In this document: positions 46,247 to 57,700 of the stretch, piece after piece
Numbering within the stretch: the first letter of the stretch is position 1
Layout: each line of letters starts with the position of its first letter
Origin: Cycas panzhihuaensis
Lineage: Eukaryota > Cycadophyta
NCBI GenBank assembly: GCA_023213395.1
Contig: CM041465.1
Span: 210,993,741 to 211,057,740 of the forward strand
Length of the DNA: 64,000 nucleotides
Reading direction: 5' to 3'
Notes under the pieces: model-generated
The model's database searches: none
What the model was told of the DNA's origin: nothing
What the model saw: only the letters and a program-made list of their open reading frames with translations
Made by a program: the position numbers and the translations under genes

Positions 46247-48774
46247 ATCCATTTGGTATTACAGTGATTGGTCTCAGTTGAAATTGATTTCAAAGCACAT
46301 TATGACACATGACAAGCTAATATAGCAAATATTTATTCAGTTTCTAAAGTTTTCTTAATAGTTTTCTATAGGTTTTATTAAGTATTAGGGTGATTTGCTA
46401 TGTATTCTCCATATAATCAATATTTCTCTAGATTTGTATAGTACTTATAGGTGGACTCAACCCAACACTTATTTAGAGCAGTTTTATTGAAGTTTCATTC
46501 AATTTTTTATAAGTCACAATTTCTTTTAGCTTGGTCTGAGGTTTTTTCATAGACTTGATCTTCTGTAGGCTGGTGTACCTTCATCATTGAGTGGAACTAT
46601 ATTGAGTGATTACTTATTTGAATCCTTATTGAGTCCTCTCTGCACCAGAATAGATGGTTCTAAAAACCATTGGTTCTACATTGAGATATTACTCTTGAAA
46701 GAAGGATGACTCCTCTGCCCTATTGAAACCCCATTAGCATTTGCTTGAACCTAATTAAATTCACTTAATATCTCACTATTTCATCCTACAACATAGATGT
46801 TGGCTTATTGCTAACTGTATAAGCCATTCCTATATAGATCTCAAGCTTTGTTTGTGCCATATGAATTCTATACAATAGTCGACCTCCAGCATAACTGTGC
46901 ACCAAAAACTTGGTTCTAAATCATTTTTTCCTTGAATTCTTTTCTTGAGATTCATCTATATACTATCCTAATCAATTAGGATAAATTGTGGTGAAGTTTT
47001 GGTGCCCCATTTTAGTTGATTAATCGATCTAAGCCTCCTCATCCTCGTGCAAACCTATGGACTTATGTCTACATTAATTTTTATGATTTAGTTTTGTAAA
47101 GTTTGATGAAATTCAATTAGATTTAATAATTGTTTGGGGTTAAAGCCCCTTAGATCCTAGACTATAGTCTTGTTGAGCTCCCATACGACCTTGGTTTATT
47201 TACAAAGGGGCATATTGTAAAATCTATTAAACCCTTTTTAATAATTTTAAATTTTAAGAGATTGAGTTACTTTTTATAATTTTTGGAGTTTGCTAGCCCC
47301 CTTCATAGGCCAACGATAGATCACATGTGGTAACTAGGTGACTAGGGGCTCCGGTGAAAAGGGCTTAAGACATCCCTTCTTCAATTTTTTACCACAAGTG
47401 ATGGGCTTCACCATTTTACTAATATCTTCCTAACTAGGAGTCCATTTTTCAAATAATTGGATATATTGGAAAGCTAACTCAATGATCTATGTACTAAAGT
47501 TAGTTTCACACCAATTTAAAGTTATTTTATAGGTGTTTTAGGCTGATAAAGTTATCTCTCCCATTTAATCCTAATTTGAGCTTCTTTCATCATTTTAAAG
47601 TAATTTATTAACTTTATTCAAGTATATTTATATTATATTGATATATTAACCTATTTTTGGTAGATTTTACCTTGAATTTTAAGGCTTATATATGTTTTTA
47701 GCTAAATATTATGTAGATTTACCATTGAAGAAGAAGGCAAATACTTAGATAATATTTTACAACAAAGAGCTTTCTAACCCTTAATTTATTTCATTTTAAG
47801 CCTTCTATTTTATTTTACTTCATTTCTAACTCATTTAATTTTATTTTAAGGCTCATATTAAGCTGATTTTAGTTCATTTAAAGGGAATTTTATATTATTA
47901 TTAAAGCTCATTTCAAAGTTTATTTTAAGCTCTTTTATTACACTTCAAAGCTCATATAGAGTTTATTTTATTGTATTTCAAAGCTCATTTAAAGGCTCAT
48001 TTTATTTCTTTTTCATTTCATGTCATTTTAGAACTCATTTGTTTCATTTAGAAGGCTTATTTTATCTCATATTTATTTCATTTAAAAAGGCTTATTTCAT
48101 TTCATTCTTATTATATTTGTCAAGTTACTTTTATTTGCCATTAAAAGGAACCTTATTTATTAACAAGATCACATCTAAAATCTACTTTCATATTAAAGAG
48201 ATAAATTTCTAAATGAACACCTTTTTTCTATTCTTATAAGGGGAATGAGTATGACCCTTGAAGTTACCACTCTACACACACCCTTGGCTTATTCATATTT
48301 GGATGAGGAACATCATTGGCTATTAGGTGGAATAAGTGGTAGGCTGAGGTGGAGTACCCTATCTTTTTGGAGTTTGGAGACCAGACTAGACTTAGTGGGG
48401 TGAGTGGCCTAGTTTGAAAAGCTTTCACTACTAGATCTTTTGTTGGGCATAAGTTTAACGTAGGTGGATCGACATATTATGGGGTCTTGTATCTTCTTAG
48501 TAGCCTGCACATTGAGATATATAGAGCCTAGTACTCACATATCCATATATTGGGTCCTTGATTTACCACTTGTGGGCATGTGTAACTAGAGAGGATAGTA
48601 ATTGAAAGCTTCCCTTGGAGACCCTTAAACTTAGATCTTAGAAACCATTAGGTACCTAGGATACGTGAACATTTACACCTAGGGTACATTTGAACATTTT
48701 CACATAGAAACACTTATATTTTTGTTGGATTATATATTAAAATTTTCTTTATAATAGCAATAAATCTTGGCAAC
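46247..48774 (+). other. Long leader/insert between primer site and gag
   Basis: 2.5 kb, far longer than a normal copia leader, without recognised coding. It may hold a nested solo LTR: CAAAGGGGCATAT followed by TGTAAAATCTATTAAACCC at 47201-47230 looks like a polypurine tract and LTR start. From 47810 to 48120 the DNA is T-rich with degenerate repeats of AAAGCTCATTT. I cannot fix the borders. Confidence 0.45.
47810..48120. repeat. Degenerate AAAGCTCATTT repeats
   Basis: At least eight variants of AAGCTCAT or AGGCTCAT/AGGCTTAT spaced about 25-50 bases apart in T-rich DNA (for example near 47850, 47905, 47950, 47980, 47992, 48053, 48098). Confidence 0.6.
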
Positions 48775-49113
48775 ATGATTATACCTATATTTGATAGTAC
48801 TAACATTCTACATTGGAGTAAAATGATAAAATTAATTTTTATAGCTAAAAATTTGTGGGAGTTTGCAAAGGATAGTTTTGATGACTTAGGTGATAATGCT
48901 ACCTTAGATGAGAAACAAGCTTATAAAGAATGTATGGAAAAGGATAATGAAGCACTAGCATTAATATTTTATGCTTTGAAAGACTATATATTTTTTAGAA
49001 TAAGTGAAATGACTACATCAAAAGACATATGGGATACCTTGAAAATGATTCATGTAGGAGTCACATCTACTAAAAAAGGTCATGTCTCCATTACGATAGA
49101 ATGGAGAAACTAG
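48775..49113 (+). pseudogene. Copia gag (UBN2-type) N-terminal part
   Basis: 112 codons open from ATG at 48775, which is preceded by a leader as in copia. MIIPIFDSTNILHWSKMIKL matches the 'F.G.NY..W...M' gag start. LWEFAKDSFDDLGD, then ECMEKDNEALALIFYALKDY and MTTSKDIWDTLKMIH are the UBN2 'A...I...l......I....tA...W..L' capsid pattern. The frame breaks after TKKGHVSITIEWRN. No zinc knuckle follows; the next recognisable segment is already near the end of pol. Confidence 0.85.
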
Positions 49114-49605
49114 ATATATTAATGATGTGTTGTATGAATATCTACTATTTATGGGATATATGATGGAACATGACATAATGTTATGTTTAATAATGATGAG
49201 TGTACCATTTCCCTAAAAGACTCCGTCAAAGAAGACGATCATTATAAAGTAGAAGTTGAGAAAGACTTAGGTTCAAATCAAGTTAAATCTTCCATATCTA
49301 CTCTAAATATTCTAAAATAGGTCCAAAGACAACATGACCCAATAAATATACTTGATATAATTTTGAAAGGAGACTCACATGCTCCAATAGGGTCAACTTT
49401 GCCCTACTAAGCCAAGTTTTGGAACCACATGAGCCTCACATTATTGAAGATGTCAATACTATAAAGAAATTAGTATAGGATGGTGATATTGAATTGGTTT
49501 GTTATAGAGCAAAGGAACAAGTAACAAATATCTTCCCTAAGGTCCTTATAAAGTTCAATTTTCACAAATTCAGGGATAAGCTTGGAGTTATACAAAATAA
49601 ATATT
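49114..49605 (+). pseudogene. Joined remnant ending in copia RNase H tail
   Basis: After frameshifted gag debris (DSVKEDDHYKVEVEKDLGSN near 49210-49270) the last recognisable coding is ELVCYRAKEQVTNIFPKV (near 49490-49545) and FRDKLGVIQNKYYGGEC at 49570-49620. This is the copia RNase H C-terminus, with 'A-D-I-x-T-K-x-L' reduced to TNIFPKVL. So gag and the pol tail are less than 500 bp apart, and about 3 kb of pol is missing. Confidence 0.75.
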
Positions 49606-49607
49606 AT

Positions 49608-49616
49608 GGGGGAGAA
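49608..49616 (+). other. Polypurine tract of short copia element 1
   Basis: GGGGGAGAA abuts the 3' LTR (TGTTAGAAATAATG); the classical copia arrangement. Confidence 0.9.
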
Positions 49617-49919
49617 TGTTAGAAATAATGTTTATTTTCTGCTAAGGGGTGTGCATAGTGGCATTGAGACTCTATAGGTTTGTCTCTAGCCATCATCAAC
49701 CGACCTAGGTAATATGTATATATTTTATATTTATTTTATATTATTTTTTGATTTGAAAAATGTGTCAGTCAATGACAGGCTTGCCCAATGTTATGACTAT
49801 AAATATAAGGTTCAAATATTCAACGGTGTTCTTTAACACCACTATTTATTAGAAATTTTGTTGATATTTTGATAATATGAAATGATTACCTATTCTTCTC
49901 TATCCCCACACACTCTTCA
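49617..49919 (+). repeat. 3' LTR of short copia element 1
   Basis: 303 bp, TGTTAGAAATAATG...CTCTTCA; partner of 45934-46232. Confidence 0.92.
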
Positions 49920-49924
49920 AAATA
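49920..49924. repeat. Target-site duplication AAATA (right)
   Basis: Identical to 45929-45933. Confidence 0.88.
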
Positions 49925-52900
49925 AGCTTGTGTATGGCAATGTAATAAGCATTGAAAGTAAATATGTTATATTTGACTAGTGAAGATTATTATCTTGTGG
50001 GTAGACATTAAAGAGATTACCAAATAAGAGAATGATTGTAGCTACATAAAGATAATGCCTCAACACATAGAGAAAGTAATGCATGGGCTACAAATCTCTA
50101 ATTTAAGAGAATAATTTGATAAATCAAATCACTCAATCATGCAACAATTAATAATCAAACTAATTAACTATCCATGGGTATTCAAAACTTGCCATGGCAT
50201 ACTAAAATGTAATTTATAGTATATAGACATGGGTGTTTATATCAATGGACAATTGAGATCAATGTTGAGTAGCTACATATAAAGGTAATTCAATTCATGG
50301 GTGACTGGAGTTGTATTTAGGTGACTTAATATATGGCAATGTAATAAAGATTGTAGGTAGGTTTCACAAGCATAACCATGGCTACATAAGACAAGTATCA
50401 AATGGGCATTATTGTAGGAAGATCTTACAAGTATTTATGAGTGTAGTCAAAACTATGAAGGATGAACATAAGATAAGTGTCAATGGGAAGGAGATAGATT
50501 GGAAACAAAATGTAGAAGTTAGGCAATTATATTGCAAGTAGATTTATACAATGGGAAGACTATAATCATGCCTAAAAATGTGCAAATAATTTGGGTGACA
50601 CTGAGTAGCTATATGTATGATATATATAGTATAAAAATAAATGAGCTGTAGTGTTAAAAACCCAAACATATTTTCTTTTATGTGCATGCATAAGCCTTTA
50701 AATCCATGACTGATGTATACTTAAAATGACTTAGAGATATTTAATTAATATATTCCAACTTGGTTACAAGTAAGTATAAGTATAGATTTTGGTAATGTTT
50801 AATCACATACCATGAATTGCTTCTCCATCTCTAGATGAGTTGGTCTATTTCTCTCTCCCTCTTTCTTATATCTCTTTCCAAGCCATACTCCATTCTTATG
50901 TTAAATAGTGCTTTTATTTGTCAAATGTATAGGCTAATATAAGAATGTGCTGATGAGAAAGATGAATATAATAAATGATGTATGCTTTTAGCCCTAAAAT
51001 TTTAAAATTTTAAAACCAATCTCTTGCCATTTCATTAATAATATCATCAATTTATATAAGTGGCAGGGGGTTGGTTGGTTATTCATTAAATTCGTTGGGC
51101 AATAGATTAAACAAAACCTGACAACCAATCCCTAATTACTACCTTTATTTAACAAAATTTAGTTTAAAGTTTAAACAAAAGACCCCTTTAAGGGATAGAA
51201 CAAAATATATAATAATTTTAAGGGGAAAAGACCCCATAGGTTTTATAATAATAACATAAATCTATGACCTTAATAATGTAACTTTAATATTTTATGTTAT
51301 ATTAACATAATGCCCCATAGGCATTGAAGACTGACAAGGTTGAAGATATCCATAAATCAAGTGCAATGACTTAAAAACCTAAAAGTTTACAACAAAAGCT
51401 TATGAAGAACTAAGTGCCCATACCATCTAAAATAATGAGATGAATATGAAACTAAAAGAGTAATTCATGACTGAAGTGAAAGTTATAATTATCATTATGG
51501 CTATCTATAACTATTAAAGAACCCAAAAGAGCTACTAAAATGTGATAGTATCAATGTATATATAAAATATCTGAAGCCTTTAGTTTAATGTTCAAGAGGA
51601 CTATCAAAATTGTGTTTGGAATATTAGAAGAAGGAATGTTAGCTAATGCTAACTACTAAATCAACTGACAATAAAAGACTGAAAGAATGATCTAGTAATG
51701 CTACTAAAATGTAATAAACCAACCAATGTCAACCCATAAAATCTTATACAATTGGGATAGCATGAGATCTAACTATCAAGTGTGCCTCACTAGATAAACA
51801 TTTATAAGAGAAAGATGCCATAATAAAAATAAGAAGTATCTAAAGCATAACTGAAATGGTAACTAAAATTTGAAATTAGGAATTCAAAAGAATTCCTCAA
51901 ACTCAAACTATAGAACTGAAACTAACTACTCCACATGCACACCCCTAAAATATGTTGATGAAGAAGGAGCAAAAAAATATTGAAACTCAAATATTAAACC
52001 AAATACAATATAGGAACCAATATGTTGAAGGACCATGACAATCAACCTATCAACTGTTACCATATAACCTACATTTGTGATGATGAGTCATAATTAAATT
52101 GAAATAATTGATGGATGCTCCTAATAATTCTCAAAGATAAAGGATCAAAAAAACATACTAGAAAAAGTGACAACTAAAATTATAGTAGTAACAATAAGAA
52201 AGAGATCATTTAATATTAGTTTAAAAACCAACATTAAGTAGATTTAGGAAAGTGAACATCTCTAAGACAAAAACAAAATAGAAGTTTGTTGTAGCTAGAA
52301 AATACAAGAATTATGGTGGCCTGAAGCATTTATCTAAAAAGTTGAATAAAATTATTACTTGGACTATATATAAAAGTATAGAATCTACTTCACCATAATG
52401 TCCATAAGTCAAACAATGCTAAAAGAAAATAGAATACACATCTACTTAATCATGAACTACTATTACTAAAGGTAACCAAAAAGGTCAATGATGAAGAAGG
52501 TGAGAGACTCCTAGGGGATAGACTAGGAATAAGCACTAACTCAATATAAAATTAAGTAGTCCCTAACCCAAAAACTAGAGTGATGTCAATTCAATAACTA
52601 AGCAACTAATTTGAATCTCTCAAGATTGGCTCAATGGCATCCTAACCCTTTCAATGGTGAGTTATGTGACTCAATCTAATCTAGGGACAGGGTCAAGGAA
52701 GGGAGTTGGCTCTAAACCCTTATATTCTCTTTATAGTAACAACTCAAGTGACTTAACATGACTTTATAATATGAGTCAATCGACTTAAACACAAGACTAA
52801 GATAAATTAGTAGAAAATTTTGGTGGAAGAGAATATGAGAATTAATAACAATCCTAAGAAAGTTTTATAAAAGGCTAATATAAATAATTAAATAATCAAA

Positions 52901-54021
52901 AGGATAAGGGCATTATCATTTTACCCAAACTTATGTAGAAGCCAAGTTTGAATTTTCAAAGAAGTTTTAGGATAGGGATAGGCTAATACATATAAAACAA
53001 ACATTATATTCTTAGGTGACTACCTAAGAAATAAGAAGATAAGATTTCTTTATATACAAGAAAGGTGAAACAAGCTCCTCTAGGCCAACTAGTCTAATGG
53101 TGCACATCAGGCTCCATGATAATGAGTAGTGGGGAAGTTAGGGGAGGTAATTTAGTTGTGAGAAGGACATAGATTTTATACCTAACCTTATTTATAGATA
53201 AAATGACTTAATATAGACTAACTCAATACAAAACATGGTTATAGAGGCTAAAGGTTTGGGTACAAAACATTCAACTTAAGTGGAAACAAGATGGAGGCAA
53301 TCTAAAGATAATAAACCCTAGTGGAACAAAAACATGGTTTACTCTATTATCTCATAGTTTACTCATGATATATATAATAGGTGTTGATATCTTCACTCTC
53401 TAAAAAATATAAATAACCCCTCAAAGTAGTGCCTAATATAACCATTGTCACACTTATCGCATAGATCTTATGGCCCCACAATGTTAATGATTTATATAGA
53501 AAACTTGAAAAGTGTAAAAGTAAGGAATTCTATGCCTAAAATTGGTAACAAGTAGCACTTTAAAGTGATACAAACGATAGTGAAGTCTCCACAAGTATGG
53601 ATGACCAATCCTCATGAATTGGGTATGATTTATAAAGTGGGGAAGTGACTCTCAAAAACTCTTTTTAGGTTCAATGGAGGGGAAGAATTTCTCAGACTAT
53701 ATTCTTATGATAGTATCATTTAGTCTCAAAAAAATCAAAGACAAGCAAACCAAATAAAATAGAAAATTATACATAAATCACTATGTACGCTAACCTATCA
53801 GACAAAAGTCTATTGATAAGTGTTAAATATAATGTTTGCTAGATAGTCTATTTAATGATTCTATAAATGTGGGATATGCATGATAGTAAAGGAGTAGAAA
53901 AAGTGAGCTAAATAGTGAATATAACATAGAGCAAAAGCCAAAGCAAAGTTGTGCACAACATAAGTAGCATTGAATGAATTGACTAACAACTACGAATCTA
54001 AGTAAATGACAACATGATGCA
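49925..54021. other. Gene-free AT-rich region
   Basis: No recognised domain. The ORF at 50311-50541 (plus, 76 codons, MYLGDLIYGNVIKIVGRFHK start) resembles nothing I know; it lies in a zone where the phrase TATGGCAATGTAATAA occurs twice (49935 and 50333) and GAGTAGCTA(C/T)AT three times. Long A-rich, purine-leaning DNA at 51150-53000. Confidence 0.45.
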
Positions 54022-54298
54022 TGTAGAAAAATAAAATTAACAAAAAATAATAATGCACAAATAAAAAACATGAAGCACTAAGATCATAATGGTACCCTAA
54101 AGACACCTTAACTTGGATTAAGACCATAAGAACATTGTTATAATAATATATCAATATGATACATTGAGTGTGTATTTATAATACATAACTTGGTTATGTA
54201 TGAGACCTATCATAAAATACCAACATTATAATAAAATTAATTATACAAATATGCATTATAACTTTACCTCATAAAGTATGAACCAAGGTATTCTAACA
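54022..54298 (-). repeat. 3' LTR of short copia element 2
   Basis: Plus-strand TGTAGAAAAATAAAATT...TATTCTAACA, so the minus-strand LTR starts TGTTAGAATACC. The lower border is uncertain by a few bases. Confidence 0.85.
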
Positions 54299-54307
54299 TT
54301 CCCCTAT
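54299..54307 (-). other. Polypurine tract of short copia element 2
   Basis: Minus-strand ATAGGGGAA directly before the 3' LTR. Confidence 0.8.
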
Positions 54308-54309
54308 AA

Positions 54310-54545
54310 TGTACATTTAAGAACATAAAAGTTACTTTACATTTGTAATGCTTGATCTTCATAAATGTCTTGAAAATGATATCTAGAACTCAGTCTTTAA
54401 TTTGATCTTCAACTTATCTTTGTAATAATGATACTTGATCTTGATATGCTTTATTCTTCTTTATAAAATCGAGTTCTTTATTATTTATATAGTATTTTAT
54501 TTATCATATTGAATCTCTATAAGTTTATTCTAATTTTGATGTAGA
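54310..54545 (-). pseudogene. Copia RNase H tail of short element 2
   Basis: Minus-strand reading EIQYDK-stop-NTI-stop-IIKN, then RRIKHIKIKYHYYKDKLK (near 54420-54480), matches the copia RNase H 'CDNQSAI..AKNP..H.RTKHI.I.YHF.RD' segment. The Cys/Gln codons are lost and Asp is retained. Ends near MYIIGEC before the polypurine tract. Confidence 0.75.
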
Positions 54546-55173
54546 TCTTGTAGTATCTGTCTTAAATTGATTATTTCATGAACTTTTATTTCAACTTCTT
54601 CATATCCTGCTTTAGGTTCATCATTATGAATCACTTGAGATCTTGTCATTCTCTTATCAAAATTCGGAATAAGAATATCTCTTAGATCAAGCTCAATCAC
54701 AATTTGTTTATCTGCATCAACTTGTAAATTTTTTTCATTATTTAAATAATCAAAATCATCTCTTAAAACTTGTATACTCATATTTGAATCAATATTTGAA
54801 ACAAGAACTTCAATTGAATTTGAATCATTAATAAAATCAACAAATATAAGTAAATTTAATTCATCTTGAATTTTAAATATAATATTCTTTTAAGTAATAG
54901 AAACATCTATAGAAAAGAGTAATGAAACTTTAACATCTTAAATTGTTTGATCATAATTATTAGTAGATTATTCAAATCAAATAACAACAAGTTTATCACA
55001 CTCAACCTACTTAATAATACTAGTCTTATCAATAGTTTTGATAGATTCAATAATACATTTAATAATAGTCTCTTTACATTTAATAGTAAATTTATCAATA
55101 ATATTTCCAACCACGTTCTCCTGATATACATTTTCATCATAAACAATTGTATTTTCTTGAGAATCTTAATCAT
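54530..55173 (-). pseudogene. Unrecognised coding-like segment of short copia element 2
   Basis: ORF 54530-54781 (83 codons) encodes an acidic Asp/Glu/Lys-rich segment with MTRSQVIHNDEPKAGYEEVE, rather unlike chance translation. A further frame in 54800-55173 is rich in Ile/Asp/Ser/Asn. This position should hold pol, but I find no protease, integrase or RT motif. It could be the spacer between integrase and RT, or acquired sequence. The plus-strand ORF at 54947-55267 is Asn/Ile/Leu-rich and probably its shadow. Confidence 0.45.
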
Positions 55174-55560
55174 ATTGATTACCTATAGTTTTCTAAAAAA
55201 TTGCTTGAGAATCTTATGCTTGAAAATCTACTTGAACATTCTTGTAACATGCTTGAAAATATATTAATCTTTTGAAATTTCTAAAATATTCTTTAAAATA
55301 CCTATAACTCTTCCTCAAACTTGGATCAAATATAGATTTCAAAGTATCCTATGTTAGCTTAGCAATTTTAATATAATACACATAGGAGAATACATCTCCA
55401 TTCAAAGTATAAGAGATCTAAGGTAGTGCCTTATAATTTTTTATTCTAAGTTCCTCCTTTTCTTTTTATTGATCAAGTATTAACTAAGTAGCAGGATTAA
55501 TAGATACTAAAACTTTATATCCTTAAAATCAAGTCATTTAAAATTATTTGAAATCAAATA
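55174..55560 (-). pseudogene. Copia gag relic of short element 2
   Basis: Minus-strand reading KNYKALP-stop-ISYTLNG, then DVFSYVYYIKIAKLT-stop-DTL then KSIFD (near 55320-55440) follows the UBN2 gag pattern, with the Trp of 'A.E.W..L' turned to stop. KEYFRNFKRLIYFQ lies after it. No zinc knuckle seen. Confidence 0.6.
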
Positions 55561-57412
55561 AGGTTTTATGCCTCTTAACTACTTTAAATAAATTCTCTCA
55601 TTAAATAACACCAAACTTATAAATTTTAAAGAAAATGACATCTTGTAAATGAAAATAAATCATAACAATTGAACAACAATCACATCGTACTTAAGATATC
55701 AACCTATTTCTCTTATCCCTCAAATGTATATAAGATGGACCACATAGTCAAATAGACCTATTCACAAGATAATAACCATGTCCTTGATTTTAGTACCTCA
55801 TTTTGCCTCCTAATCCTTTATAGGACTCAATATATAAATTACAATAAATTAATTTTTAAAAAAATCTTTATAATAGCCTTTTAGGGTTTAAGATTTAGTT
55901 TTCCTAGGTTCAAGAAAAAGGCAAAGAGATGATATAAAAAGTGCATAAGAAAATTTTGTCCAGTTACCATGTAAGGATCTAATATAAAGGCTTAAATTCA
56001 TACTAAAATTTCTCTATGAAAATAACATCAAAATATATCAATTCATATACCAAAATGGCCATATCTAAGTAATGGTTTAGATGATTCAAAAAATGGACTC
56101 TTGGAACTTAAAGGAAATGCAAAGATACCTTTTTGAAAAAAAATATAAAACTAAGTGATTTTGGGTTTAACACCCTTCACAGGTTGGTCACTAGTTACAT
56201 AAGGGTTATATACGACTTTCTATTGATAATGAAAAGGGCTAGTGACCAAGTTCTAAAATACATTCCAATAGAGCTAAATTTGATAAAAGTTTTAGGAAAA
56301 AAAATAATACCAAAGTTTAAAAAATTCTTCCTATACACAGTCAAATTTTATCAATAACTAATCTATGAACATGACCATGGTGGATGATGGCAGCATGAGT
56401 AAACTCTAAAAAATCATGTAGGAGCTTTTCCCTTAGATATCAAGTGTTAATGTAATAATGAAGGTAATAATGATCTCCACACTACTAAAAATAACCATAA
56501 GTAGACAAAAATAAATCTTCATAAAACTCTCCACAGAGGGGCACCAACATGCACAACATAAAGAAGGCAATGAGGTGCTAACATACTTCCATTGTACATG
56601 TAAAAATAAATAAATGGGTGGCAAATTACTTTCATAATAGGGTGATGAATAGAGTTACAAATCTCCTTAAAAACTTCATGTAAAAGGTGAAACTAGAGCA
56701 ATTTAATTTCAACAACTTTACATAAGGACAAAATATACATCTAGGAATGGTGGCATATATATAAGATAAAGATGTTGGTATATTTCCTTAGGAATGTAAG
56801 AGGTACATATGATAGGGTGGAAATAATACATAATAGTTTATAGATCACATGAATCATGACAATGACTTCAATGCAAATATCGATGACAAATGGTAACATA
56901 AATAATAGCAAATGATCAAATGAATTATGTAGGATTACAGGTAAAGGATAGAGACCATGACCAATTTTTTATGCTATAAAAATTTTGTGCATATATATAA
57001 TTTATATATAGTAACATAGATACATGAGGTATAAACTTCATAGATAGAGATGTAAATTTATAAATAAATAAATATAGTCTTCAATGATGATATTTCAACA
57101 ACAAACCGAAATGGATGAGGGCAAATGTAACTAGGTAGATACATACCATGTACAACTAACAATATAAGTGTAGGTACACAAAGAGTAGGCTAGGGTTTCC
57201 TCCATGACATGCACAAATTGATAATAGGATCAATGGAGCCACTTCCTCATATGTGAATAAAATCACCTCATACATTGGGCAATCACACATCATAACACAA
57301 TAAGCAAATTATAAGCCCTAACAATAATATTAGTAACTTTTGGTAAACACCTCAACGATAAAAAACCTATAATAGATTAAATCCTCCTAACCTTACTCTA
57401 AAATTAACCTTA
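55561..57412. other. Leader region of short copia element 2
   Basis: About 1.8 kb without recognised coding, again long for a copia leader. The small ORFs at 56133-56357 (plus) and 56433-56624 (minus) have no family resemblance. Confidence 0.4.
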
Positions 57413-57424
57413 GCTTTGATACCA
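57413..57424 (-). other. Primer-binding site of short copia element 2
   Basis: Minus-strand TGGTATCAAAGC, one change from TGGTATCAGAGC, three bases inside the 5' LTR. Confidence 0.9.
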
Positions 57425-57427
57425 TAT

Positions 57428-57700
57428 TGAAAAATAAAATCAACAAAAAATAATAATGCATAAATAAAAAATAATAAGTATCAGGATCATGATGGCACCC
57501 TAAAGATACCTTAACTTGGATTAAGACTATAAGAACATTGTTATAATAATATATTGATATGATACATTGAGTGTGTTATTTATAATACATAACTTGGCTA
57601 TGTGTGGGACCCACTACAAACACCAATATCATAATAAAATTAATTGCACAAATATGTATTATAACTTGCCTTTTGAAGCATGAACCAAGCTATTTTAATA
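57428..57700 (-). repeat. 5' LTR of short copia element 2
   Basis: About 273 bp, partner of 54022-54298. The outer end reads TATTAAAATAGC on the minus strand instead of TGTTAGAATACC. Confidence 0.85.

Larger units (their letters stand above)
45934..49919 (+). mobile_element. Short pol-deleted Ty1/copia element, 3986 bp (TR-GAG-like)
   Basis: Plus-strand element bounded by about 300-bp LTRs and a perfect 5-bp duplication AAATA. It has a Met-tRNA primer site, a gag fragment, the C-terminal end of RNase H and a polypurine tract. Protease, integrase and RT are missing. The LTRs differ at an estimated 15-20% of sites, so the insertion is old. It resembles the class of non-autonomous elements that keep only gag (TR-GAG), which depend on other elements for pol functions. 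Confidence 0.9.
54022..57700 (-). mobile_element. Short pol-deleted Ty1/copia element 2, about 3.7 kb
   Basis: Minus-strand element with about 275-bp LTRs at 54022-54298 and 57428-57700, Met-tRNA primer site, polypurine tract, a decayed gag and an RNase H tail; protease, integrase and RT are absent. LTRs match well by eye (long identical blocks such as TTAACTTGGATTAAGAC and AAGAACATTGTTATAATAAT). A target duplication could not be fixed: ATGCA occurs near both outer ends but not flush. Its LTRs are unrelated to those of the 45.9-kb element. Confidence 0.85.

Noticed and set aside
47212-48740. Possible nested solo LTR starting TGTAAAATCTATT
   Set aside because: The start looks right, but no CA end with a flanking duplication could be identified.
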